Shown: positions 1 to 6,454 of the stretch, in pieces
Layout of the letters: every line of letters begins with the position of its first letter
Position numbering within the stretch: position 1 is the stretch's first letter
Assembly: GCA_026786125.1 (NCBI GenBank)
Contig: JAJAYU010000018.1
Coordinates: forward strand, 1-6,454
Length of the DNA: 6,454 nucleotides
From: Chamaesiphon sp.
GTDB taxonomy: Bacteria; Cyanobacteriota; Cyanobacteriia; Cyanobacteriales; Chamaesiphonaceae
Direction of reading: 5' to 3'
The notes under the pieces: model-generated
Seen by the model: the letters and a program-made list of their open reading frames with translations, nothing else
Database searches by the model: none
Told to the model about the DNA's origin: nothing
Made by a program: the position numbers and the translations under genes

Positions 1-54
1 CAGCTTATTAACCCTTAATTTTCAATCTTTTGCAAAAGTCCATATCTTAACCGT
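1..54. other. AT-rich sequence beyond the kinase breakpoint, no gene seen
   Basis: On the minus strand this follows the kinase stop. None of the three frames continues the expected histidine-kinase end (an HGG-like stretch, then GxGSxF). It holds one perfect 12-base palindrome, CTTTTGCAAAAG (27-38), too short and too AT-rich to call a terminator. Nothing else is supportable. Confidence 0.4.
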
Positions 55-636
55 TTAGAGTATAACAATCGCTAACCCTAAACCCGTACCGCCAGTTTGT
101 CTAGCTCTGTCGCTATTGACTCGATAAAACCTGTCGAAGATCTTAGGCTGTTCGGCTAACGGAATTCCAATCCCCGTATCAATTACCTTTAGCCTAATAT
201 AAGTTTTAGTTCGTTCGATCCCAACTGAAACTTTACCGCCGATAGGAGTATATTTAATCGCATTTTCGAGCAGATTATTAACCAATCGAGTCACGCGATC
301 TACTTCACCCCTAACTGTAACTGGATCTAAAGGCTGTTCGATCGAAATCGTAATTTGACGCTGGGCGGCAAGAGAACCTAATTCTTCAACTAGATCTTCA
401 ATTATTTCATTTAGCTGACAAGTATCAGGATTCGATCTAACACTCGATCGATCGACTTGAGCGAGTAATAATAAATCTGATACGATCCTAATTAAGCGGA
501 TATTCTGGTGTTGGAGATCGGTCAAAATTCCGACTACTTTAGGATCGATTTTTTGATATTCGCTGAGATAGTCTTCAATGGTTAATTCAGTAGTAGTTAG
601 GGGAGTTCGTAACTCATGAGCAACATTGGCTGTAAA

Positions 637-639
637 TTA
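637..639 (-). other. Premature in-frame TAA in the sensor kinase
   Basis: The minus-strand codons read CAG ATT CAA TAA TTT ACA GCC, i.e. QIQ-stop-FTA. Kinases of this family normally have QIQQF followed by the H-box, so TAA stands where CAA (Gln) is expected. The frame is identical on both sides, which makes this one substitution and not a frameshift. Confidence 0.9.
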
Positions 640-1276
640 TTGAATCTGCTGATAGGATTTGTGGATGGGACGCATGGCACGTCCGGCTAAGTACCAACTA
701 GCGATACCGATGGTCGCTAAAGCGATCGGTAAACCAAATGAGAGGATATACTGAAGCGATTTAAGTGAATTAGCCAAATCGTCTACATTTCGACCGATTC
801 GCAACTCGCCCCAAACGATATGCTTGGTAACATATATTTGGGTTGAAAACTGTCGATAATACCGACCTTGTGAGTCAGTAAGATCGCTCCAAGTCGAGAC
901 AAATCTAGACCGAGCTATAGTATTAGGAACTTTTCCCAAAGTCGCTTTGACTTTGCCTTGAGGATTTAGGAGTAATAGATAATATTGTCCACGACCTAAG
1001 ACACCTACTTGATGATCTCTCGAGGGAGCATCATTGCATGGTAAATCAACTAAACAAAGTCCAGGAATAACTTCTCGTACCAAAGGACTAATCCGATCTG
1101 GTTTGACTAACTTTGGTTCCAGGCTATCATCGATCGTTCCTGCTAATGATTCGATCTCACGATCGATCGCTATTTGTTGATTATAAGCAGTAAATTCATA
1201 GACTCCTATACCTGAGAATGACAAGACTACTCCCATGACACTAGCATAGGAAATTGCTAACTGCTTCTTAGTATCA

Positions 1277-1290
1277 TTAAATAGTTTCAT
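1277..1290 (-). promoter_or_regulatory. 14-base overlap between response regulator and sensor kinase
   Basis: The kinase ATG (1290-1288) lies inside the regulator's last codons; the regulator ends at TAA 1279-1277, with TGA as the next codon in that frame. This is a typical coupled regulator-kinase pair. The intact overlap supports the kinase start at 1290 and shows the 5' part of the kinase gene has not been rearranged. Confidence 0.8.
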
Positions 1291-1990
1291 CTCGATCGAT
1301 CAGATTTAATCGATAGCCAGTATTGGGAATTGTTTCGATAATATCTGCATAATTAGTTTCTGCTAATTTCTTCCGAATCTGGCGGATATGCGATGCGACG
1401 ACATTGCTAAAGGTATCGGCACTCAAATCCCAGATATAACTGCGAATGCGATCGGTAGTGACAATTTTATTGGCATTTTTGATGAGATATTCCAAAATTT
1501 GGAACTCTTTCTTTGTCAATGGAATGCTTTGTAACTGCCGATGCACATCCCAATAATTCAAGACTCGTCGATCGGGATCTAAACTAATCCCACTAGTGGG
1601 GATGTCCTCCACTACGGTGATTTGCCGACCCCGACGTTGCAGAGCGCGGATTCTAGCAAATAGCTCTAGTTTGCTAAATGGTTTGACTAAATAGTCATCT
1701 GCACCTGCATCTAAGCCCTGAACGCGAGCGATAATCTCACTTTTGGCTGTCAGCATCAAAATGGGGATCGATCGCCCCTGCTGCCGAATTTTGTGGCATA
1801 GTTCTACACCAGATAATCCTGGTACCATCCAATCGAGTACGGCTAGATCGCATTCAACCTCGGGAGAAAGTAGATATTCCCAAGCTTCCCGTCCGTCCGT
1901 AAACCAATCGACGCTATGATTTTCATGATTGAGAATCCGCTCGATTGTGGTGCCTAAATCTAATTCATCTTCTACTAGGAGAATTTTCAT
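1277..1990 (-). CDS. rppA: OmpR-family response regulator, RppA/NrsR-like
   Basis: This is a 237-residue transcription regulator, the usual full length for the family, acting in the cytoplasm on promoter DNA. The receiver domain (about 1-118) carries every phosphorylation residue: E7/D8 acidic pair, phospho-acceptor D53 (LDWMVPG), T81 (MLTAKS) and K103 (YLVKPF). The C-terminal winged-helix domain (about 135-232) includes PLTKKEFQILEYL, the helix region SNVVASHIRQIRKKL and the wing ending TIPNTGYRL. I chose ATG 1990 because MKILLVEDE is the canonical receiver start; the frame is open to 2056, but the extra 22 residues are out-of-frame pump sequence. ATG 1990 overlaps the pump stop (ATGA), and no Shine-Dalgarno is visible, which suggests translational coupling. 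The gene ends in tandem TAA TGA stops inside the start of the kinase gene. It probably controls this efflux operon. NrsR of Synechocystis is the closest relative I recall, with nickel efflux as its role. Its cognate kinase is broken here. Confidence 0.93.
   Translation of the reverse strand: MKILLVEDELDLGTTIERILNHENHSVDWFTDGREAWEYLLSPEVECDLAVLDWMVPGLSGVELCHKIRQQGRSIPILMLTAKSEIIARVQGLDAGADDYLVKPFSKLELFARIRALQRRGRQITVVEDIPTSGISLDPDRRVLNYWDVHRQLQSIPLTKKEFQILEYLIKNANKIVTTDRIRSYIWDLSADTFSNVVASHIRQIRKKLAETNYADIIETIPNTGYRLNLIDRDETI
1987..1990 (-). promoter_or_regulatory. ATGA stop/start overlap between pump and response regulator
   Basis: The pump stop TGA (1989-1987) and the regulator start ATG (1990-1988) share bases as ATGA. 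No Shine-Dalgarno precedes the start, so regulator translation probably depends on ribosomes finishing the pump. This ties regulator output to pump expression in one transcript. Confidence 0.8.
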
Positions 1991-4900
1991 ACTGATGTTG
2001 TCATTTTCACAGGTCGATCGAGATCGGGAATCGACAATTTTTTGGGCACTAACCATTTACCAAAGAAAGAATATAAAGCAGGTAATACTAATAATGTTAG
2101 AGCGGTAGAAGTAAATAATCCACCTAAAACCACAACGGCTAAAGGTTTAAGGATTTCTTTCCCCGCACCATCACCGAGTACCAGTGGTACCATGCCTAAA
2201 GCTGAAGCAAAAGCAGTCATCAAAATGGCGACCAATCGCTCCATCGAACCTTCAACTAGGACTTGTCTGAGTGGTAAACCTTCAGCCAATTTGGTGTTGT
2301 AGTTATCTACTAGCAATAGCCCATTTCGCGCGGCGACACCGAAGAGGGTAATAAATCCGACCATCGAAGCGACGGAAATAATTTTAGTGGTAATTGCCAC
2401 AGAAATAATTCCGCCGATCAGGGCGAGGGGGAGATTGATTAAAATCATCAGGGTGGCGGGAATCGATTTGACGGCAAAATAGAGTAATACGGCGATCGCT
2501 ACTAAAGCTAAAGCTCCCGTAAATAGTAAAGTTTTCGTCGCACCTTCTTGGGCTTCAAATTGTCCGCCATATTGGATAAAATAGCCCGCAGGGAGGGTAA
2601 CTTTGGCTTGGATTTGCTGGCGAATATCTCTAATTGCCGAGCCTAAATCTCGACCGGAAACATTACTAGAAACGACGATATAGCGGGAGACATTCTCGCG
2701 GTTGATGGTATTGGGGCCAGTGCCATAATCGATCGTCGCGACTTGGGCGCGAGGGATTTTTTGATTGACGGGTGTATCGATAATTAGATTCCGCATGGAT
2801 TCTAGGTCATTGCGGGACTGTTCGGGCAACCAGACGACCAGATCGAAGGTTTGTTGCTGTTCGAGTACCTGGGAGACGGTTTTCCCATTCATCGCTGTTT
2901 CGACGGTTTCGGCTAAATCGCCAATGGTGAGTCCATATCGGGCGGTAGCCTCCCTGTCGAATTTAATCTGTACCTGTTTAATTGGTACTTGGGGTTCGAG
3001 TTGAAGATCGGCTAAACCAGGGATGCCTTTCATGACCTTTTCTACCTGCTGTCCTAAAGTCCGCAGTTCATCTAATTCTGGCCCGAAAATCTTCACGGCG
3101 ATCGCACTGCGGACACCCGACAGAACTTCATCCATGCGCTCGGAAATGAATCCACCAATTTTTGCTGATACGCCAGGGATACGGGCTAATTCGTCGCGGA
3201 GTTTATCGATTGTGGCATCGCGTTGTTTCATCCCAGCGGAGCTAATTTGAACGTCGAATTCGCCAAAATTCACCCCGCCAATTTCAGCATCGCCCTGAGC
3301 GCGACCCGATCGAAATTGAATTGTCTCGAAGTTAGGATTACCTTTGAGTGTAGACTCGATCGCTAGTCCGACTTGATTGGTAGCTGCGAGGGATTGTCCA
3401 GGATCGAGGCTAGCTGTCACTACCAACGCCCGATCCTCAAATTCTGGTAAAAATACCTGTCCCAAACTCGGTAAAATGACCAAGGTGGCGACAAATGCGG
3501 CAATCGTGGCGAGGATAATCGGTTGAGGTAAATCGATCGACCAATTGAGTAAGGGTTTATAAATCCGGTGAGCTTGTTTCTCTACCCAAGTCTCATTACT
3601 CGGTAATTTGCGTCCGGCGAGTAAAATCGCACAGAGTGCGGGTGTCAGCGTCAGCGCGACTAATGTAGAAGCAAATACCGAGAGTAAATAAGCGATCGCC
3701 ATTGGCATAAAAATCTTCCCCTCGACCCCAGATAGCGCGAAAATTGGGGCAAAGACGACGGCGATAACGATCGTGGCAAATAGGACACTCAGCCTAACTT
3801 CGACAGAACCATTGAAAACTACTTCCAATGGTGAAATGGGATTGTCAGATAATTGATTTTCGCGCAGTCGGCGGTAGACATTTTCCATATCGACGATCGC
3901 ATCATCCACAACCGAGCCAATCGCGACGACTAATCCACCGAGTGTCATCGTATTGATCCCTTCTCCCGTCCAGTTGAGGACGATCATCCCGACTAGAATC
4001 GATACGGGAAGGGCACTGAGGCTGATAACCACTGTTCGCCAGTTCATCAGAAATAGGACGAGAATCGCCGCAACAATGACCGTTCCTTCTTTCAATGCGC
4101 CAGTGACGTTTTCGATCGAAGTTTCGATAAAGTCTTCTTGCCGAAATGTCACGGTAGCCTTGACATCGGGCGGTAATTTAATTTCTTTGAGGGCAGCTTC
4201 GATCGCTTTTGTCACCTTGAGCGTATCAGCGGCAGGCTGTTTATTGATATTCAGAATCACCGCCTTTTTGCCAGCAAAACTACCATCACCCCGTTTGAGT
4301 GCGGCACCGATTTTGACATCTGCTACCTGTTCGAGCAGAATAGGTACGCCATTGGTAGTTTTAACAACAGAGCGTTGGAGTTGCTGGATTGATTCAATCC
4401 GCCCCACACCCCGCACCACTAATTCATTATCGGGGCTAATCAGGTAGCCCCCAGGCGCATTAGTATTAGCCGCAGCGGCAGCTTTTGTTACCTCATTAAG
4501 CGAGACATTCAGAGCCTTGAGCCGAGCGGGATCGACTAGGACTTGGAACTGTCGCTCGTCGCCACCGAAGATAAATACACCACTAACCCCTGGAATTGCC
4601 AGGACTCGATTCTTGACTTGCCAATTAACCAGCCGCCACACATCCATCATTGATGTCTTATCACTGGTGAAGGCATAACGCATCATCGTACTCACCGGAG
4701 ATGTCATGGGCAAGATCTCTGGTGACTTCACACCTTGCGGTAACTGACCTCGCACCTGTTGCAGCCGCTCGGTGACGAGTTGACGGGCACGGTAAATATC
4801 GGTATTGCTGGCAAATACCGCTCGAATGGCAGAAATCCCGACCGCTGATGAAGAGCGGAGTTCCGTCAATCCTGGCGTACCATTGACCGCACTTTTGATC

Positions 4901-5103
4901 GGTCGAGTAACCAGAGCTTCTACTTCTTCCGGTGCGAGTCCAGGTGCTTCAGCTTGAATTTCAACTTGGGGCGGGGCAAAATTGGGAAAAACATCCAGGG
5001 ACATCTGGGATACTACCATCCAGCCCCACAATGAAATCATCAGCGAAATTCCGACCACCAGCCACCGTTGACTAATCGACCATTTAACAAACGAGTTGAG
5101 CAT
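1987..5103 (-). CDS. Heavy-metal efflux RND pump, CzcA/CusA family inner-membrane permease
   Basis: A complete 1038-residue RND permease, normal length for heavy-metal (HME) pumps. It should sit in the inner membrane as a trimer and exchange protons for metal cations, exporting with a periplasmic adaptor and an outer-membrane channel. Twelve membrane segments are visible, at about residues 12-31, 338-355, 359-377, 386-407, 436-457, 465-494, 527-545, 861-877, 881-900, 908-932, 955-975 and 986-1012, separated by two large periplasmic porter loops (32-337 and 546-860). Family motifs include LDVFPNFAPPQVEIQ, APGLAPEEVE and, in TM4, VVDDAIVDMEN with D400, D401 and E407. The loop ERMDEVLSGVRS (655-666) resembles CzcA more than CusA, with E659 where CusA has a metal-binding Met, so Cu/Ag seems less likely than a divalent cation such as Ni, Co or Zn. 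This is inference. It starts at ATG 5103, 24 bases after the adaptor, with no clear Shine-Dalgarno, and ends in TGA overlapping the regulator start. No damage is seen, although its adaptor is broken. The exact cation and gene name cannot be assigned. Confidence 0.95.
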   Translation of the reverse strand: MLNSFVKWSISQRWLVVGISLMISLWGWMVVSQMSLDVFPNFAPPQVEIQAEAPGLAPEEVEALVTRPIKSAVNGTPGLTELRSSSAVGISAIRAVFASNTDIYRARQLVTERLQQVRGQLPQGVKSPEILPMTSPVSTMMRYAFTSDKTSMMDVWRLVNWQVKNRVLAIPGVSGVFIFGGDERQFQVLVDPARLKALNVSLNEVTKAAAAANTNAPGGYLISPDNELVVRGVGRIESIQQLQRSVVKTTNGVPILLEQVADVKIGAALKRGDGSFAGKKAVILNINKQPAADTLKVTKAIEAALKEIKLPPDVKATVTFRQEDFIETSIENVTGALKEGTVIVAAILVLFLMNWRTVVISLSALPVSILVGMIVLNWTGEGINTMTLGGLVVAIGSVVDDAIVDMENVYRRLRENQLSDNPISPLEVVFNGSVEVRLSVLFATIVIAVVFAPIFALSGVEGKIFMPMAIAYLLSVFASTLVALTLTPALCAILLAGRKLPSNETWVEKQAHRIYKPLLNWSIDLPQPIILATIAAFVATLVILPSLGQVFLPEFEDRALVVTASLDPGQSLAATNQVGLAIESTLKGNPNFETIQFRSGRAQGDAEIGGVNFGEFDVQISSAGMKQRDATIDKLRDELARIPGVSAKIGGFISERMDEVLSGVRSAIAVKIFGPELDELRTLGQQVEKVMKGIPGLADLQLEPQVPIKQVQIKFDREATARYGLTIGDLAETVETAMNGKTVSQVLEQQQTFDLVVWLPEQSRNDLESMRNLIIDTPVNQKIPRAQVATIDYGTGPNTINRENVSRYIVVSSNVSGRDLGSAIRDIRQQIQAKVTLPAGYFIQYGGQFEAQEGATKTLLFTGALALVAIAVLLYFAVKSIPATLMILINLPLALIGGIISVAITTKIISVASMVGFITLFGVAARNGLLLVDNYNTKLAEGLPLRQVLVEGSMERLVAILMTAFASALGMVPLVLGDGAGKEILKPLAVVVLGGLFTSTALTLLVLPALYSFFGKWLVPKKLSIPDLDRPVKMTTSV

Positions 5104-5127
5104 GAGAATTAGCGTAAATGGTAATAA

Positions 5128-6330
5128 TTAGTTGCGTTGACGATCTGCCATTGCTTCGATCCCACGATCGCGATCTAATCCGGTTTCATCAGCGGCACTG
5201 GGGAGGACATGATGATTCATAACCAATTCCTCTTCATCCATTTCATCGATCGCGATCGCATTTTGCTGGCGACGGCGATACAATGTCCAAGCGGTACCAC
5301 CCATGAGCAATCCCATCCCAGCACCCCAACCCCAAGGGGGAATAGTCGCTAAAGTTTCTGCATTAGCTGGTTTCTGTGGCGTAGCTTTGTTCTCATCCCC
5401 ATGCTCACCTGCCTTTTCATCACCATGCTCGTCCGCTGCTGCCCCACCGCGTAGCGACTGGGCGTACAATTGAGTCGTCCGCTGGGTGACAATGCGATCG
5501 CCTGCGACTAGCCCGTGAGTGACTTCCACCCGATCGCCTGATATTTCACCGAGTTCGACAATCTTACTTTTGAAGCCATCTTCACCTGTCTGGACATAGA
5601 CTAATTTTTGCCCATTGACATCGACAATCGCCGTGCGGGGTACGGCAATCACCGCGCGACCACTTTGCCCTGTCATCACCGCTAACTCTGCTGACATCCC
5701 TGGTTTTAGCTCTCCGCTGACATTATTGAGTTGGGCTTGAACTGGTACGACTCGCCCTTCACCGACGACCGCACCAATCCGATTGATAGTCCCCGTAAAT
5801 GTCTTATCTTTCAAACCGATAACTCGAACATTAACCGATTGCCCGAGTTTGACTTGAGCCAGATCTTTCTCGTAAATATTGGCAGTGACTAACACCTGAG
5901 TACCATTCACAATCGTCATCAGTTTCGCGCCAGCATCCTGCACCGACTGACCGGATGTAGTATTCCAATCTGCTACTACACCATCGATCGGTGCCGTTAC
6001 TACTACTTGTCCCAACGTATTCGCACTGGTACCCAATTGTTACAGCCGAGTTTGGTAACTGGTACTACTCAGAGCTAATTTACTCTGGGCGGCAGTCAGC
6101 GCAGCCTGGGCGCGGTGCATTTGGGATCTCGCCGCAACTACTTCTTTCTGAGTCATGGCTTTCGTCAGATTGGCTTGAGCTTCGGCTAATTTCCCCGCTG
6201 ATTCTTGCTGTTGACGCAAGGGTAGATCGACTTCAGCCTTTTGAACTTCGATTCTGGCTTGGGCTAATTCGGGACTGAGTTTAGCTTTGGCAAGTTTACT
6301 CTTAGCTTCGGCTAATTTATAGCAGTCGCC
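5128..6330 (-). pseudogene. RND periplasmic adaptor (MFP, CusB/CzcB-type), 5'-truncated and interrupted by an in-frame stop
   Basis: This was the adaptor joining the pump to an outer-membrane channel. Visible coding sense begins near 6325 (YKLAEAKSKLAKAK) and runs through an Ala/Gln-rich coiled-coil hairpin to SYQTRL, where TAA interrupts it (6040-6042). The same frame continues QLGTSANTLGQVVV, then the lipoyl half (APIDGVVADWNTTSGQSVQ), the beta-barrel (VLVTANIYEKDLAQVKLGQ; GTINRIGAVV), KPGMSAELAV and the membrane-proximal domain ending QRTTQLYAQSLRGG. A linker with two HGDE motifs (about 5428-5392), a predicted membrane segment (GWGAGMGLLMGGTAWTLY, about 5330-5277) and an acidic tail follow, as in other cyanobacterial adaptors I recall. 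The signal peptide and the N-terminal barrel and lipoyl halves are missing, because the frame runs into the repeat and meets a stop at 6364-6366. A TTG at 6036 could start a 302-residue product, but it would lack an export signal. It lies 24 bases before the pump. Loss of function is likely; the left homology limit is uncertain by 10-20 bases. Confidence 0.85.
6040..6042 (-). other. Premature in-frame TAA in the periplasmic adaptor
   Basis: The minus-strand codons read ACT CGG CTG TAA CAA TTG GGT, i.e. TRL-stop-QLG. Cyanobacterial adaptors of this type end the hairpin with TRLQQLG, as I recall, so TAA replaces CAA (Gln). The frame is the same on both sides: one substitution and no indel. Confidence 0.88.
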
Positions 6331-6428
6331 AAGGCGGTTAGGACATCGATTGTAGGGGCGGGTTTATGCTAGAGATGCCCGAAATTTACCGATAACTTCA
6401 GAACAAAACCCGCCCCAACCGCCAAGGC
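6328..6428. repeat. Palindromic intergenic repeat (MITE-like) with GGGGCGGGTTT arms
   Basis: Two nested inverted-repeat pairs are visible. The inner pair is perfect: 11-base GGGGCGGGTTT at 6355-6365 against AAACCCGCCCC at 6406-6416, around a 40-base centre. The outer pair is 12 bases, GCCAAGGCGGTT at 6328-6339 against AACCGCCAAGGC at 6417-6428, with 10 of 12 pairing. The left arm has 15 extra bases (6340-6354) between the two pairs, so the hairpin would be bulged. No protein is encoded. Elements with GGGGCGGGTTT / AAACCCGCCCC ends are, from memory, common between genes in filamentous cyanobacteria; that needs a search. The adaptor homology stops at its edge, so it is probably an insertion or a recombination point. 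Confidence 0.75.
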
Positions 6429-6454
6429 AATCGACAATCGATTGTAATATGTCC
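6429..6454. repeat. Flank of the palindromic repeat, with a 12-base palindrome and a direct repeat
   Basis: ACAATCGATTGT at 6434-6445 is a perfect palindrome. ATCGATTGTA at 6437-6446 repeats directly the bases at 6345-6354, and ATGTCC at 6449-6454 is the inverse of GGACAT at 6341-6346. The missing adaptor N-terminus is not recognisable here. The window ends inside this structure, so its limits are unknown. Confidence 0.5.

Larger units (their letters stand above)
55..1290 (-). pseudogene. rppB: Sensor histidine kinase, RppB/NrsS-like, broken by an in-frame stop and truncated at the 3' end
   Basis: This was a membrane sensor kinase, partner of the regulator just upstream. It starts at ATG 1290; the opening MKLFNDT and the membrane segment at about residues 12-34 match what I remember of cyanobacterial RppB/NrsS kinases. 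A periplasmic domain follows (about 35-180, with C79 and C85), a second membrane segment (181-202), then AMRPIHKSYQQIQ leading to the dimerisation helix. Codon 218 is TAA (637-639). In the same frame the coding sense resumes at once as FTANVAHELRTPL, with phospho-acceptor His at codon 225 (bases 616-618). The N-box (ENAIKYT, about codon 343), G1 (DTGIGIP, 371-377), F-box (FDRFYRV, about 385) and G2 (GGTGLGLAIV, 400-409) follow. The protein then ends at IL-stop, so the usual last 35-45 residues of the ATPase domain are missing. The first product would be a 217-residue sensor without kinase domain. Identity is confident by family; the rppB name is by resemblance. Loss of function is inferred. 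Confidence 0.88.

Noticed and set aside
27..38. CTTTTGCAAAAG as a transcription terminator
   Set aside because: It is a 12-base palindrome with no loop, only a weak AT-rich stem and no suitable T-tract in the transcript direction.
55..525. Separate 156-residue gene from TTG 525
   Set aside because: It is the same frame as the upstream kinase, lacks the H-box and starts at an ordinary Leu codon, so it is a piece of the broken kinase.
1991..2056. Longer regulator start at 2056
   Set aside because: The 22 extra residues are pump sequence in another frame; the receiver fold starts at MKILLVEDE (1990).
2042..2302. Plus-strand open frame of 86 codons
   Set aside because: It lies opposite the conserved C-terminal membrane segments of the pump, resembles no family and is a shadow of that gene.
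2765..3250. Two plus-strand open frames (2765-3004 and 3023-3250)
   Set aside because: Both are antisense to the second porter loop of the pump, with Ser/Arg-rich low-complexity translations and no gene features.
3953..4447. Plus-strand open frame of 164 codons
   Set aside because: It is antisense to the pump's first porter loop and TM2-TM4. The minus-strand frame is plainly the coding one.
55..6042. TAA recoded as glutamine
   Set aside because: The regulator ends at TAA followed at once by TGA, at the expected length, and the adaptor tail ends at TAA just before the pump. Reading through the kinase's final TAA gives no kinase-like sequence. TAA therefore acts as a normal stop in this operon.
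5991..6278. Plus-strand open frame of 95 codons
   Set aside because: It is antisense to the adaptor's coiled-coil hairpin, where the minus strand shows clear Ala/Gln/Lys heptad-like coding sense.
6345..6446. ATCGATTGTA direct repeat as a target-site duplication
   Set aside because: The right copy lies 20 bases beyond the inner arm and the left copy sits inside the outer arm, so the two do not flank one element neatly. ATCGAT words are also common here.

Overview
The window looks like cyanobacterial DNA. The perfect HIP1 octamer GCGATCGC occurs five times (2492, 3098, 3692, 5252, 5494), CGATCG and GATCGATC words are very frequent, and every protein resembles a known cyanobacterial family. No conserved marker gene is present, so the species cannot be named.

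All real genes lie on the minus strand and read right to left as one operon-like block: periplasmic adaptor (MFP; remnant from about 6330 to 5128), then an inner-membrane RND heavy-metal pump (5103-1987), an OmpR-type response regulator (1990-1277) and its sensor histidine kinase (1290-55). Spacing is tight: 24 bases from adaptor to pump, a 4-base ATGA overlap from pump to regulator, and a 14-base overlap from regulator to kinase. This is a metal-efflux pump with its own RppA/RppB-like (NrsR/NrsS-like) two-component system. The expected logic is that the kinase senses metal or redox state in the periplasm, phosphorylates the regulator, and the regulator activates the pump genes.

Two of the four genes are broken. 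The kinase has an in-frame TAA exactly where the QQF before the H-box would have a Gln codon, and it also loses its C-terminus just after the G2 ATP-binding box, about base 60. The adaptor has an in-frame TAA inside the RLQQLG-like motif that ends its hairpin, and it lacks its N-terminal part. Its homology ends near base 6325, where a palindromic repeat with GGGGCGGGTTT arms begins. The pump and regulator remain full length. The most economical reading is an efflux operon in recent decay: each stop is one CAA-to-TAA change, with the frame otherwise kept. Sequencing or assembly error has to be excluded.

The left edge (1-54) is AT-rich with no recognisable gene. The right edge (about 6328-6454) is a repeat with nested inverted and direct repeats. 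I found no RNA genes, CRISPR array, transposase, clear promoter or convincing terminator. I also did not find a convincing new system. The points most worth a second look are the paired ochre stops, the two truncation breakpoints with the repeat at one of them, and the mixed set of proton-relay residues in the pump.
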